From positions 1 to 49,059 of the forward strand of contig JANYGB010000062.1 of the NCBI GenBank assembly GCA_025359445.1: a stretch of 49,059 bases of DNA. Reading direction: 5' to 3'. This document shows, one piece after another, positions 17,299-24,859 of the stretch. The notes under the pieces were generated by a model. The model worked only from the letters and a program-made list of their open reading frames with translations. It was not told the origin of the DNA and did not search any database. A program made the position numbers and the translations under genes. Source of the stretch: Sphingomonadaceae bacterium (GTDB taxonomy: Bacteria; Pseudomonadota; Alphaproteobacteria; Sphingomonadales; Sphingomonadaceae). The stretch's first letter is position 1. Each line of letters opens with the position of its first letter.

Positions 17299-18315
17299 TC
17301 ACCCCATCGGGTACATGATTTCTTTGCTAACCTTGTCGATCGCCTTCATCACTTCGGGTGCCAGCACAAGATCGATCGCCGCGAAGATTTCATCGAGCTG
17401 GTCTTCCTGACTGACCCCGACAATCGTGGATGCGACAAAATCGTGCTGCTTCGACCAGGCCACCGCGAGCGTCACAGTGCTCATTCCCGCGTCCTTGGCA
17501 ATCTCGGCAAAGCGTGCGGTCGAGGCGAGCGACTTTTCGTTGACGAACCGCCGGCCCATCGCGGCCTGACGACCTTCCATCGAGAGGTAGCGGGTAAAGC
17601 GCGCGCCCTCGGGCCGGCCGCCGTCGTTGTACTTGCCCGACAGCACCCCGCCGCCGATCGGCGAATAGGGGATCAGGCTGACCCCTTCTTGGCGGCAGAC
17701 CTGCGCCAATTCATCCTCGAACCGGCGGTTGTTGAGGCTGAAATTGTTCTGGATCGTGTGATAGCGGGCCCCGCCCACTGCGTCAGAGGCAGCGATGCTT
17801 TTCATCAGGCCCCAACTGGTCTCGTTCGAACACCCGAGCACACGCACTTTGCCTTCGCGGACAAGATCGTCGAGCACTTCCATCGTTTCCTCGTAAGGCA
17901 GATCGTGGTCGGGCCAGTGAGTCTGGTAAAGGTCAATATAGTCGGTGCCGAGCTTGGTCAGGCTGGCCTCGACCGCAGTGATGATATTGCGCCGATCAAG
18001 CGAAGTCATGCCCGAGCGCAACGGCGAGCGGAACCACACGTGGCTCGGACCGGAAACCTTGGTCGCCAAGATAATCGCATCGCGCGGCTTGGTCTTGAGC
18101 CACTTGCCGACGATTTCCTCGGTGCGGCCGACCCATTTGATGTCGGGCGGCACCGGGTAACCTTCGGCGGTGTCATAGAAATCGATCCCCGCGTCAAAAC
18201 TGCGATCAAGGATGCGCAGCGCGGCCGCCTCATCGGTCTGGCTGCCGAAGGTCATGGTCCCCATGCAGATATCGGAAACGACGATAGAGCTCTTGCCCAA
18301 ACGGCGACGTTGCAT
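17299..18315 (-). CDS. Aldo/keto reductase
   Basis: This 338-residue NADPH-dependent oxidoreductase is of the aldo/keto reductase superfamily, close in form to the Tas/YajO group. The catalytic tetrad is visible: D and Y in [13 protein letters not shown] in LATKVSG and H in YQTHWPD. The C-terminal part carries the cofactor-binding segments [17 protein letters not shown] and [15 protein letters not shown] chose the ATG at 18315, preceded by GGAG about 10 bases upstream, because the protein then starts [14 protein letters not shown] as usual. The substrate cannot be predicted. It stands alone on the minus strand. Confidence 0.92.
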   Translation of the reverse strand: MQRRRLGKSSIVVSDICMGTMTFGSQTDEAAALRILDRSFDAGIDFYDTAEGYPVPPDIKWVGRTEEIVGKWLKTKPRDAIILATKVSGPSHVWFRSPLRSGMTSLDRRNIITAVEASLTKLGTDYIDLYQTHWPDHDLPYEETMEVLDDLVREGKVRVLGCSNETSWGLMKSIAASDAVGGARYHTIQNNFSLNNRRFEDELAQVCRQEGVSLIPYSPIGGGVLSGKYNDGGRPEGARFTRYLSMEGRQAAMGRRFVNEKSLASTARFAEIAKDAGMSTVTLAVAWSKQHDFVASTIVGVSQEDQLDEIFAAIDLVLAPEVMKAIDKVSKEIMYPMG

Positions 18316-18433
18316 GCAGGTATTCTCCGGGATCAGGAAAGTTGCGGTGTGCAACCGACCTGCCGGTTTGATGCCGCTCGGTCAAGCGCGCGCAGGACAG
18401 CACCGGAATTTCCGGCACCGTCCATGCGGGCAA

Positions 18434-18766
18434 TCAGACCGCGACCAGTTCGCGCAGCCGGCTGCTCACCGCCTCGCGGCTGTGGCGACGGGCGACACGA
18501 TCCTGCTGCGACCAGGCGACTCGCAAGCCTGGCACCCCCGCGCGGTCTATCGCGTGCTGCCACGAATAGAATTCCTCAAGGCTGAGGCGGTAGCGCCGCA
18601 TGACTTCGTCGATCGTCATCAGCCCGGTTTCCACCGCGGCAACGACCTGCGCCTTGCGGCTCGCCACCCAGCGCGTGGTATCGGCCGGTGGCAGGCTCTC
18701 ACGGGTGAGGATTTCATGGCTCGGCCCGACAATCCGGGCGGGGCGGGAGTTGTGGTATTCGATCAT
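18434..18766 (-). CDS. sciP: Cell-cycle regulator SciP (DUF1153)
   Basis: This 110-residue helix-turn-helix protein belongs to the SciP/DUF1153 family. In Caulobacter SciP represses CtrA-activated genes in early cell-cycle stages and is itself part of the CtrA regulon and a Lon substrate. Conserved stretches are ARIVGPSHEILT, LPPADTTRWVASRKAQVV, VETGLMTIDEVMRRY and LSLEEFYSWQHAIDRAG. I chose the ATG at 18766, with GAGG about 8 bases upstream. A CtrA-like site lies 57-71 bases upstream of the start. The C-terminal tail after about residue 85 is longer than in Caulobacter (about 90 residues) and basic. Confidence 0.88.
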   Translation of the reverse strand: MIEYHNSRPARIVGPSHEILTRESLPPADTTRWVASRKAQVVAAVETGLMTIDEVMRRYRLSLEEFYSWQHAIDRAGVPGLRVAWSQQDRVARRHSREAVSSRLRELVAV

Positions 18767-18822
18767 TTTACGGCCCTCGATTTGAGTGGCCCCCAAGTCC
18801 GGATACTATTGGTATTGCGTGG

Positions 18823-18837
18823 TTAAAAAGGCCTAAA
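18823..18837 (-). promoter_or_regulatory. Candidate CtrA-binding site upstream of sciP
   Basis: Read on the minus strand the site is TTTA-N7-TTAA, which matches seven of the eight fixed bases of the CtrA consensus TTAA-N7-TTAA. It lies 57-71 bases before the sciP ATG. CtrA controls sciP in Caulobacter, which supports the idea; the single mismatch weakens it. Confidence 0.4.
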
Positions 18838-18918
18838 CACCGTCCTCGGCTCGCCGCTTGCGAGGGGCGGAGATCGCTAAGTGGCACCCCATCCGCGACG
18901 AAGCGTTGTGCTGATAAA

Positions 18919-19935
18919 TCAGTACCGCCGCGAAACCGCAAATTCGGCAGCCTCGACCATCGCGCTGCGGGCTTCGCTCGGCGGGAAGCCGGCAATCGCA
19001 TCGATCGCGCGCTGGGCAAAATGGCGCGCCCGTTCGCGCGTGGCGCTGACGGCATCGTGATCGTTGATCAAACCAACTGCGCGGGCAAGGTCCTCGTCGG
19101 AATTGCGGTGGCCCAGGATCGCGTCGCGCCAGAACGCGCGTTCGGTCTGGTCACCGCGGGCATAGGCAAGGATCACCGGCAGGGTCATCTTGCCCTCGCG
19201 GAAATCGTCGCCCTTGCCCTTGCCCATTTCACCGGGATCCGAATCGTAATCGATCGCGTCGTCGACCAACTGGAAAGCAATCCCCAGGTTGCGGCCGTAG
19301 TCTTCCAGCGCACGCTCGACGCCTTCGCTGCGTTCCGCGACCACTGCGGCGATCCGCGTGGCCGCAGCAAACAGCGCTGCAGTCTTCGCGCCGATAATGC
19401 CGAGATAGCGTTCTTCGCTGGTTTCGATCTGGCGCTGCGCCGAGAGCTGATCGACTTCGCCTTCCGAAATAACCGAGCTGGCATGCGACAGGATCTTCAG
19501 GACCTTGAGGCTGCCGTCCTCGACCATCAGCTCAAAGCTGCGGGTGAACAGGAAATCGCCGACCAGCACCGTCGCCGGATTGCCGAAGATCAGGTTGGCC
19601 GCAGCCTTGCCCCGGCGCAGTTCGCTGCCATCGACCACATCGTCGTGGAGCAAGGTGGCGGTGTGGATGAATTCGACCGCAGCGGCGAGCTTGTGGTGCC
19701 GGGTGCCCTGGTATTCGCACAAAGCTGCGCCGGCCAGCGTGAGCATCGGGCGCATCCGCTTGCCTCCGCCTGCGATCAGGTGCCCGGCGAGCGTTGGGAT
19801 CAGCGGGATTTCGCTCTGCATCCGGTCAAGGATTACGGCGTTGACCGCGTTCATGCCCGCTGCGGTCAGCGCCATAATCGGCCCGAGCGAGGGTTCGCTG
19901 GCGCGCGATTTCAGGGGAATGACGTCGGCGCTCAT
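18919..19935 (-). CDS. Polyprenyl diphosphate synthase (quinone side-chain synthase)
   Basis: This 338-residue trans-isoprenyl diphosphate synthase extends farnesyl diphosphate with isopentenyl units to make the long tail of ubiquinone. Both aspartate-rich motifs are present: DDVVD in LLHDDVVD (first) and DDAID in LVDDAIDYD (second). The substrate-binding GGGKRMRP segment lies near the N-terminus. The best matches in memory are octaprenyl and decaprenyl synthases; sphingomonads use Q10, so decaprenyl is likely, but chain length is not provable here. I chose the ATG at 19935. It is divergent from the chorismate mutase gene with 89 bases between them. Confidence 0.93.
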   Translation of the reverse strand: MSADVIPLKSRASEPSLGPIMALTAAGMNAVNAVILDRMQSEIPLIPTLAGHLIAGGGKRMRPMLTLAGAALCEYQGTRHHKLAAAVEFIHTATLLHDDVVDGSELRRGKAAANLIFGNPATVLVGDFLFTRSFELMVEDGSLKVLKILSHASSVISEGEVDQLSAQRQIETSEERYLGIIGAKTAALFAAATRIAAVVAERSEGVERALEDYGRNLGIAFQLVDDAIDYDSDPGEMGKGKGDDFREGKMTLPVILAYARGDQTERAFWRDAILGHRNSDEDLARAVGLINDHDAVSATRERARHFAQRAIDAIAGFPPSEARSAMVEAAEFAVSRRY

Positions 19936-20024
19936 ATGCAATCCGCATAACCACCGCGCCAGCCGCAGCGCAAGTGCAAAGCTGGCAATGGTATTGCGCA
20001 AAATGTCATGCTAGCCACCCGATC

Positions 20025-20330
20025 ATGTCCCAACCAGCGCCCAATCCCCTAACCGACCAAACCTTGGCTGGTTTCCGCGCCAGCATCGACAACATCGACG
20101 CGGCGTTGATCCACATCCTCGCCGAACGGTTCCGCATCACCAAGGCGGTCGGGACTTTCAAGGCAGAACATGCCTTGCCGCCATCCGACCCGGGCCGCGA
20201 GGAACGCCAGATCGCCCGGCTGCGCAAACTGGCCGGAGAAGCGCAGCTCGATCCGGAGTTTTCGGAAAAGTTTTTGCGGTTTATTATCGATGAAGTGATC
20301 CGGCATCACGTTCAGGCCGCAGCGAAGTGA
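20025..20330 (+). CDS. Chorismate mutase (AroQ class)
   Basis: This 101-residue all-helical enzyme converts chorismate to prephenate, the first step toward phenylalanine and tyrosine. The AroQ pattern is present: FRASIDNIDAALIHILAERF with the active-site arginine, KAVGTFKAEH with the second-helix lysine, and the ERQIARLRKLA and FLRFIIDEVIRHHV helices. Length fits a monofunctional, cytoplasmic mutase with no signal peptide. The ATG at 20025 has no strong ribosome binding site, but the conserved fold begins shortly after it. A small gene follows 7 bases past its stop. Confidence 0.9.
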   Translation: MSQPAPNPLTDQTLAGFRASIDNIDAALIHILAERFRITKAVGTFKAEHALPPSDPGREERQIARLRKLAGEAQLDPEFSEKFLRFIIDEVIRHHVQAAAK

Positions 20331-20337
20331 GCTTGGC

Positions 20338-20718
20338 TTGCGCAAGATAAAAACGGCACCAATCATTTTCGCCCTGCTCTTGCTGGCGTGGCTTCTGATC
20401 GAATTGATCCCAGATTCACCGCATTCCACTCGCCATCTGATTGCAGCTCCACCGTTCGCGTGGCCGCAAGGTTGCCCCAAAATGACGTTCCGGAAATTCG
20501 ATGCCATCCCGATCGCTTGCGCGGTACCCGCAAACCGGGTGGTTAATCCAGCTGCCTATCGCTTCCGCATGGGCGCTGTCGGTGGAACTAAAGGCGCGGC
20601 CGCCGATTATTACCGGCTGGGCAATAACGCTACCCAGATTGAGTGTCGCCCGCAACTTGCTGACGGCCAGATCGCCTGCATAGCGGGCACCGCTTACCGG
20701 GACGTCTATTACCAATGA
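20338..20718 (+). CDS. Hypothetical membrane-anchored or exported protein
   Basis: A 126-residue frame starts at a TTG 7 bases after the chorismate mutase stop. No ATG lies near the start, and the first 25 residues (KTAPIIFALLLLAWLLIELI) form a single hydrophobic segment, either a signal anchor or an uncleaved signal peptide. The rest is polar with four cysteines, which suits a periplasmic location with disulfides. I do not recognise the family. The close spacing suggests co-transcription with the mutase. A strong terminator follows 27 bases downstream. Codon use resembles that of its neighbours. Confidence 0.6.
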   Translation: MRKIKTAPIIFALLLLAWLLIELIPDSPHSTRHLIAAPPFAWPQGCPKMTFRKFDAIPIACAVPANRVVNPAAYRFRMGAVGGTKGAAADYYRLGNNATQIECRPQLADGQIACIAGTAYRDVYYQ

Positions 20719-20744
20719 TCGGTAATCGTATACCCATACAATTC

Positions 20745-20778
20745 AGCGCCCTCCCCCATTTGTAAGGGGGAGGGCGCT
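20745..20778. terminator. Bidirectional terminator
   Basis: AGCGCCCTCCCCC (20745-20757) and its exact complement (20766-20778) make a 13-base stem with an 8-base loop between two convergent genes. On the plus strand GTCTTTAGTTATGTTTT follows. On the minus strand GAATTGTATGG follows. Confidence 0.8.
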
Positions 20779-20802
20779 GTCTTTAGTTATGTTTTCGCTG
20801 CC

Positions 20803-21324
20803 TTAGCGCCCGATGGAGCTGCCGATGATCAGCCCGATGATCCCGCCGGCGATGGTCGCCATGACGATGTCACCGTTGTTATCGCGGTAATAGCGATAAC
20901 CCTGGCGCGGTGCGGGCAAGCCGTAATTGCCGTAATCGTTCACCATGTAAGACCGGTTCTGATATTGCGAAAACCGCTGCCCGGTGCGCCATTGGCCGTC
21001 ATAGCCATTATAGCCATAATTGCTGCCATAATACTGCCAGTCCCGGCCGCGTTGATCGCGCCACTGCTGACGAGCGTGCTTGTTTTTGTAGTGACCATTG
21101 GCGCGTCCACGACGCTCATCGCGGCTGTATTGGCCGCGGTCATCGTTGCGGTCATACTGGTCGGGGCGCCCGTCACGGTCACGGTCCTGGTTCCATTCGG
21201 AACGGTCCGAACGGCCATCGCGGTCGCTGTCGCGCCACTGGCTCTGCGCCTGCGCCGGGATTGCAGATGCGATGGTACCTATCGCCGTTAAAGCGGCGAT
21301 CGTGGTGGTGAGAAACTTGTTCAT
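20803..21324 (-). CDS. RcnB-family periplasmic protein with DxDxDG repeats
   Basis: This 173-residue exported protein has a signal peptide (MNKFLTTTIAALTAIGTIASAIPAQA) and a strong ribosome binding site (AAGGAG) before the ATG at 21324. The C-terminus resembles the RcnB family (nickel/cobalt homeostasis in E. coli): APRQGYRYYRDNNGDIVMA followed by a glycine-rich hydrophobic end. The middle is very hydrophilic and carries two DxDxDG segments (DSDRDGRSD and DRDRDGRPD), which are typical calcium-binding loops, then a tyrosine/arginine-rich stretch. A metal-related envelope role is likely, but the metal is not known. It is convergent with the gene at 20338-20718. Confidence 0.8.
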   Translation of the reverse strand: MNKFLTTTIAALTAIGTIASAIPAQAQSQWRDSDRDGRSDRSEWNQDRDRDGRPDQYDRNDDRGQYSRDERRGRANGHYKNKHARQQWRDQRGRDWQYYGSNYGYNGYDGQWRTGQRFSQYQNRSYMVNDYGNYGLPAPRQGYRYYRDNNGDIVMATIAGGIIGLIIGSSIGR

Positions 21325-21456
21325 GGCACTTCTCCTTGAGTCGCGGCGGGCCTTCGCCCGTGCGCTCAACCAGAGAAACCCGTGACTGGGGCAACCGTTG
21401 CATGAACCTGAAGCAACGCGATGAAGCGTTGCGGTGCGACGTTAATGTGTTGCAGA

Positions 21457-22824
21457 TCAGCCGTTTATGCGCGGAAGACGGAGCTTCACCAGCAGTCCGC
21501 CGAGGTCTTCACTCTCCGCCAGTTCAACTCCGCCGCCGTAAATCTCAGCCACATCGCGAACGATTGCGAGGCCCAGACCTGTGCCGGGCTTGCCGGTATC
21601 GAGCCGTGCACCGCGATCGAAGATACGGGGGCGTTCTTCTTCGGGGATGCCTTGGCCGTCATCTTCTACCCAGATTTCGCATTGCTCCGATCCGGCTACT
21701 GCATCGATCGTCACGAACACGCTGCCGCCGCCGTATTTGGCAGCGTTCTCGATCATGTTGCCGAGCACTTCATCAAGGTCCTGGCGCTCGATCGCGACCA
21801 TCGCGGTGCGGCTGCCGTCGAGGTCAAACCGCGCGTTCTCGTAGAGCCGGGTCACTGCACGCAGCACCGCCTCGACGCTTTCGCTGACATTGGCGCGTGC
21901 TTGCCCGGCCGCGCGGCGGCCGACGGCGCGGGCGCGGGCAAGATGATGATCGACCTGGCGGCGCATGACGGCCGCCTCGCGGATCACCGTTTCGGGCAAA
22001 TCGCTAGCATGTGCGGTGGCGGCGTTCATCACCACAGTCAGCGGTGTTTTGAGCGCGTGCGCCAAATTGCCCGCATGGGTCCGCGCCTCCTCGGCCTGCC
22101 GCTCTGAATGGGCGAGCAAGGCGTTAAGCTCCTGCACCAGGGGCTGGACTTCGAGCGGCAAAGGTTCGGTCACGCGGTTGGTTCCGGTGCTGCGCATCCG
22201 CTGGATCGCGCGGCGCACTTTGCGCAAGGGGCCAAGCCCGTACCAGGTCGTCAGTGCCGTCATCATCAGCAGACCCAGCCCGAGCACGGCAAAGCTGCGA
22301 TAGAGGATCCGGCGCACGCGGTTGGTCTGCTCGTCGAGATTGCTTTTGCGCTCGGCGACGGTGAACCACCACACGGTGGGACTGCCGGGCAACGTCACCG
22401 AGCGTTCGATTACGCGGAGGGACTCGGCTGGGAATTGCTTTGAATCGTAGGCGTGCTGCTCTTTGTCGAGGTGACCAGTTTGCACCGCAAGCGAGCGGTC
22501 CCACAGCGATCGTGAGGGAAAATCGTCATGCCCGGCACCGCGGATTTGCCAGTACAGTCCACTGTTAGGTTCGAGCAGCCGCTGATCGCCCAGCGCGCGG
22601 TTGAAGAACACCTCGCCGTCGGTGCCGACCTCGGCCGAGGCGATCATGCCGTTGAGCAGGTAGGACAGCTGAGCGTCGAAATTGCGGGTGATCAGCCCGG
22701 TCAGGGTCTGGTCCAGCGCGATCCCGCCGCCGAGCAGCAACACCGAAATCCAGCCCGCCGCGATCAGCATCATCCGGCGTGACAGTGAGCCGGTGTGCGC
22801 AATGATCGCAGACTGTTCGGTCAT
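21457..22824 (-). CDS. Sensor histidine kinase (PhoQ-like)
   Basis: This 455-residue inner-membrane kinase has a transmembrane segment near residues 18-40, a periplasmic sensor region of about 150 residues, a second membrane segment near 195-220, a HAMP-like linker, the dimerisation box with the phospho-accepting histidine in LAHALKTPLTVV, and an ATPase domain with N box (IENAAKYG), G1 (VEDDGQGIP), F box (IFDRG) and G2 (GTGLGLAIV). All catalytic elements look intact. It lies 8 bases after the response regulator gene and pairs with it. The upstream PepSY gene completes a PhoPQ-like set. Confidence 0.93.
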   Translation of the reverse strand: MTEQSAIIAHTGSLSRRMMLIAAGWISVLLLGGGIALDQTLTGLITRNFDAQLSYLLNGMIASAEVGTDGEVFFNRALGDQRLLEPNSGLYWQIRGAGHDDFPSRSLWDRSLAVQTGHLDKEQHAYDSKQFPAESLRVIERSVTLPGSPTVWWFTVAERKSNLDEQTNRVRRILYRSFAVLGLGLLMMTALTTWYGLGPLRKVRRAIQRMRSTGTNRVTEPLPLEVQPLVQELNALLAHSERQAEEARTHAGNLAHALKTPLTVVMNAATAHASDLPETVIREAAVMRRQVDHHLARARAVGRRAAGQARANVSESVEAVLRAVTRLYENARFDLDGSRTAMVAIERQDLDEVLGNMIENAAKYGGGSVFVTIDAVAGSEQCEIWVEDDGQGIPEEERPRIFDRGARLDTGKPGTGLGLAIVRDVAEIYGGGVELAESEDLGGLLVKLRLPRING

Positions 22825-22832
22825 CCGCTGGT

Positions 22833-23510
22833 TTAGCCGCGGCTTCCCTCGGCCGGATCGTCGAGGCTGTAGCCCAAGCCGCGGATCGTGGTGATCACGT
22901 CGGCACCGAGCTTTTTGCGGATGCGGGTGACGAACACTTCGATAGTGTTGGAATCGCGATCGAAATCCTGATCGTAGATATGTTCGATCAGCTCGGTCCG
23001 GCTGACGACCTTGCCCTTGTGGTGGAGCAGATACGACAGCAGCTTGTATTCCTGCGCGGTCAGCTTGACCGGCTCACCGGCGAGCGTGACCCGGCCCGAA
23101 CGCGTATCGAGCCGCACGTCGCCCGCGATCAGTTCGGAACTGGTATTGCCCGAAGCCCGGCGGATCAGCGCGCGCAGGCGGGCGATCAGTTCCTCGGTCT
23201 GGAAAGGCTTGGCGAGGTAATCGTCGGCCCCGGCATCAAGCCCCGCGACCTTGTCCGACCAACTATCGCGCGCGGTCAAGACCAGCACCGGGAACTTGCG
23301 GCCTTCCTTGCGCCACATGCCCAGCACGGTCAGCCCGTCAATCTCGGGCAGGCCAAGATCAAGGATCACCGCATCGTATTCCTCGGTCGAGCCCATGAAA
23401 TGCCCGTCTTCACCATCGACCGACAGATCGACAGCATAGCCATTGCCTTCGAGCGTGCTTTTCAATTGCTTGCCGAGGGTCGGTTCGTCCTCGACGATCA
23501 GAATACGCAT
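22833..23510 (-). CDS. OmpR/PhoP-family response regulator
   Basis: This 225-residue two-component transcription factor has a receiver domain with acidic pair ED in VEDEPTLG, the phosphorylated aspartate in VILDLGLPEIDG, T in LTARD and K in YLAKPF. The C-terminal winged-helix domain contains LTAQEYKLLSYLLHHKGKV, the recognition helix region SNTIEVFVTRIRKKLG and TIRGLGYSL. I chose the ATG at 23510, where the protein begins MRILIVEDEP; a TTG five codons upstream has no ribosome binding site. The kinase gene follows, and the PepSY gene lies 97 bases upstream on the same strand. Confidence 0.95.
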   Translation of the reverse strand: MRILIVEDEPTLGKQLKSTLEGNGYAVDLSVDGEDGHFMGSTEEYDAVILDLGLPEIDGLTVLGMWRKEGRKFPVLVLTARDSWSDKVAGLDAGADDYLAKPFQTEELIARLRALIRRASGNTSSELIAGDVRLDTRSGRVTLAGEPVKLTAQEYKLLSYLLHHKGKVVSRTELIEHIYDQDFDRDSNTIEVFVTRIRKKLGADVITTIRGLGYSLDDPAEGSRG

Positions 23511-23607
23511 TGCGGGGTTTCCCAAAGATGTGTGCCCGTCAGATGGGGCTTGCGGCCCAAACCGTCAAGGTAACGGCCAAGCGTGCCCCAGCCGCGATGG
23601 CGGCGAA

Positions 23608-23901
23608 TTAGCGTGACTGGCGGATTACTTGTCCGCTGCGCGCATCGACATCGATAAAGATGACGTGGCCATCCTTAATGAACTTGAGCCGGTAGACGTA
23701 GGCTGCAGGATCGTATTCGGGCCCGATATACTGCGCACCCTGCATCTGCGGCACCACCGCGCGCTCGATCTCGGGCAGTGCGCGAACATTGCCCGCGCGC
23801 AGATCGCGCCGCGCCTTTTCCTGCGCGCCGCCGGGGCCGGCGTGGGCAGGTAGCGCCGGGATGACGGCCAGTGCGAGCAGCAAAGTGAGGAACGGTTTCA
23901 T
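23608..23901 (-). CDS. PepSY-domain periplasmic protein
   Basis: This 97-residue exported protein has a signal peptide (MKPFLTLLLALAVIPALPAHA) and one PepSY domain: ARRDLRAGNVRALPEIE, a central tyrosine-rich strand (AAYVYRLKFIKDG) and the closing IDVDARSGQVI. PepSY domains are small inhibitory or regulatory modules of the cell envelope. It lies upstream of the response regulator and kinase on the same strand, a recurrent arrangement in which such a protein may modulate the sensor. I chose the ATG at 23901, where the signal peptide starts. Confidence 0.85.
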   Translation of the reverse strand: MKPFLTLLLALAVIPALPAHAGPGGAQEKARRDLRAGNVRALPEIERAVVPQMQGAQYIGPEYDPAAYVYRLKFIKDGHVIFIDVDARSGQVIRQSR

Positions 23902-23948
23902 GACAGTTGCGGCACTACCCACCCGGGATTGAACAGCCAGTGAATGGC

Positions 23949-24791
23949 TTAACTCGCCTTCAGCAAGGTAATGTAGCGCTGGCGCAGCTCACTGGTGATC
24001 GTGCCCGGGCCACCGTTACCGATCGGTTTGCCATCGACCTGAGTTACCGGAAGCACCAGCGTTCCTGCTCCCGAAATGAACGCTTCGCGCGCCGCGAACA
24101 GTTCGTCCGGAGTGAATGGGCGTTCCTCCACTGGCAGGCCCATTTGGCGCGAAATCTCCATCACGCAAATCCGGGTTACGCCGGGCAGCACGCCAGTATC
24201 AACTGGATGCGAAACCAGTACCCCGCGCGCGTCGATGATATAAGCGTTGGAACTGGTTGCCTCGGTAACGAACCCGTCTTCGACCAACCAGGCATCGTCA
24301 GCTCCGGCTTCGCGGGCCTCGGCCTTCATGATCACCGCATAGAGCAATTGCGTGGTCTTGGCCGATCGCACCTGCCAGCGCAGGTCTGGCCGCAGCACAA
24401 TCCGCAGGCCGTTAATGCCCCACGGATTAACCAGTAAATCGTCGGCTTGGGTGAAGGCGAACCGCGTCGCCGGGATGGCCGGATCGGGCAGCGGGAACGC
24501 CCTGTCGCTCGCCTCGCCCCCGGTGAGCTGCAGGCAAGCCCGCCCCTCGTTCAGCCCATTGCGCGCGATCAACTCGGTCAGCACCGCCGGCCAATCGGTA
24601 TCGTCGGCAATCCGCGCAAGCGCTTTCGAGCGCTCCAGCCGCGCGGCGTGATGCGGCCAGTTGCGGAACTTGCCGTCGATCACCGGCGATACTTCATAGA
24701 CCCCCTGACCGAAATTGAGCCCACGGTCGAAGATCGAAACCTTCGCCTCGTCCTCGGGGATGAATTCGCCATTGAGCCAGACTGTGCGCAT
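23949..24791 (-). CDS. D-amino acid aminotransferase (class IV PLP enzyme)
   Basis: This 280-residue PLP-dependent enzyme belongs to fold type IV, shared by D-amino acid transaminases, branched-chain aminotransferases and aminodeoxychorismate lyases. It starts with the family's WLNGEF and SIFDRGLNFGQGVYEV segments. The PLP lysine lies in RSAKTTQLLY, and EATSSNAYII, GVLPGVTR and a conserved FISGAGTLVLPVT end region follow. The overall pattern fits D-alanine/D-amino acid transaminase best, which supplies D-amino acids for peptidoglycan, but the exact substrate is inferred. I chose the ATG at 24791. It is divergent from the ABC-F gene across a 68-base gap containing a perfect palindrome. Confidence 0.85.
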   Translation of the reverse strand: MRTVWLNGEFIPEDEAKVSIFDRGLNFGQGVYEVSPVIDGKFRNWPHHAARLERSKALARIADDTDWPAVLTELIARNGLNEGRACLQLTGGEASDRAFPLPDPAIPATRFAFTQADDLLVNPWGINGLRIVLRPDLRWQVRSAKTTQLLYAVIMKAEAREAGADDAWLVEDGFVTEATSSNAYIIDARGVLVSHPVDTGVLPGVTRICVMEISRQMGLPVEERPFTPDELFAAREAFISGAGTLVLPVTQVDGKPIGNGGPGTITSELRQRYITLLKAS

Positions 24792-24831
24792 GTGTGCGTC
24801 TCTCGGTTTCCCGGCGCGGCTTGTCAACGTG

Positions 24832-24847
24832 CCTAGTGGCCACTAGG
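24832..24847. promoter_or_regulatory. 16-base perfect palindrome in a divergent promoter region
   Basis: CCTAGTGGCCACTAGG is a perfect dyad lying between the aminotransferase start (24791) and the ABC-F start (24860). Its size and position fit an operator for a dimeric regulator, though it could also act as an mRNA leader hairpin 12 bases before the ABC-F ATG. No known consensus is recognised. Confidence 0.45.
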
Positions 24848-24859
24848 TGCGCGGCAACC

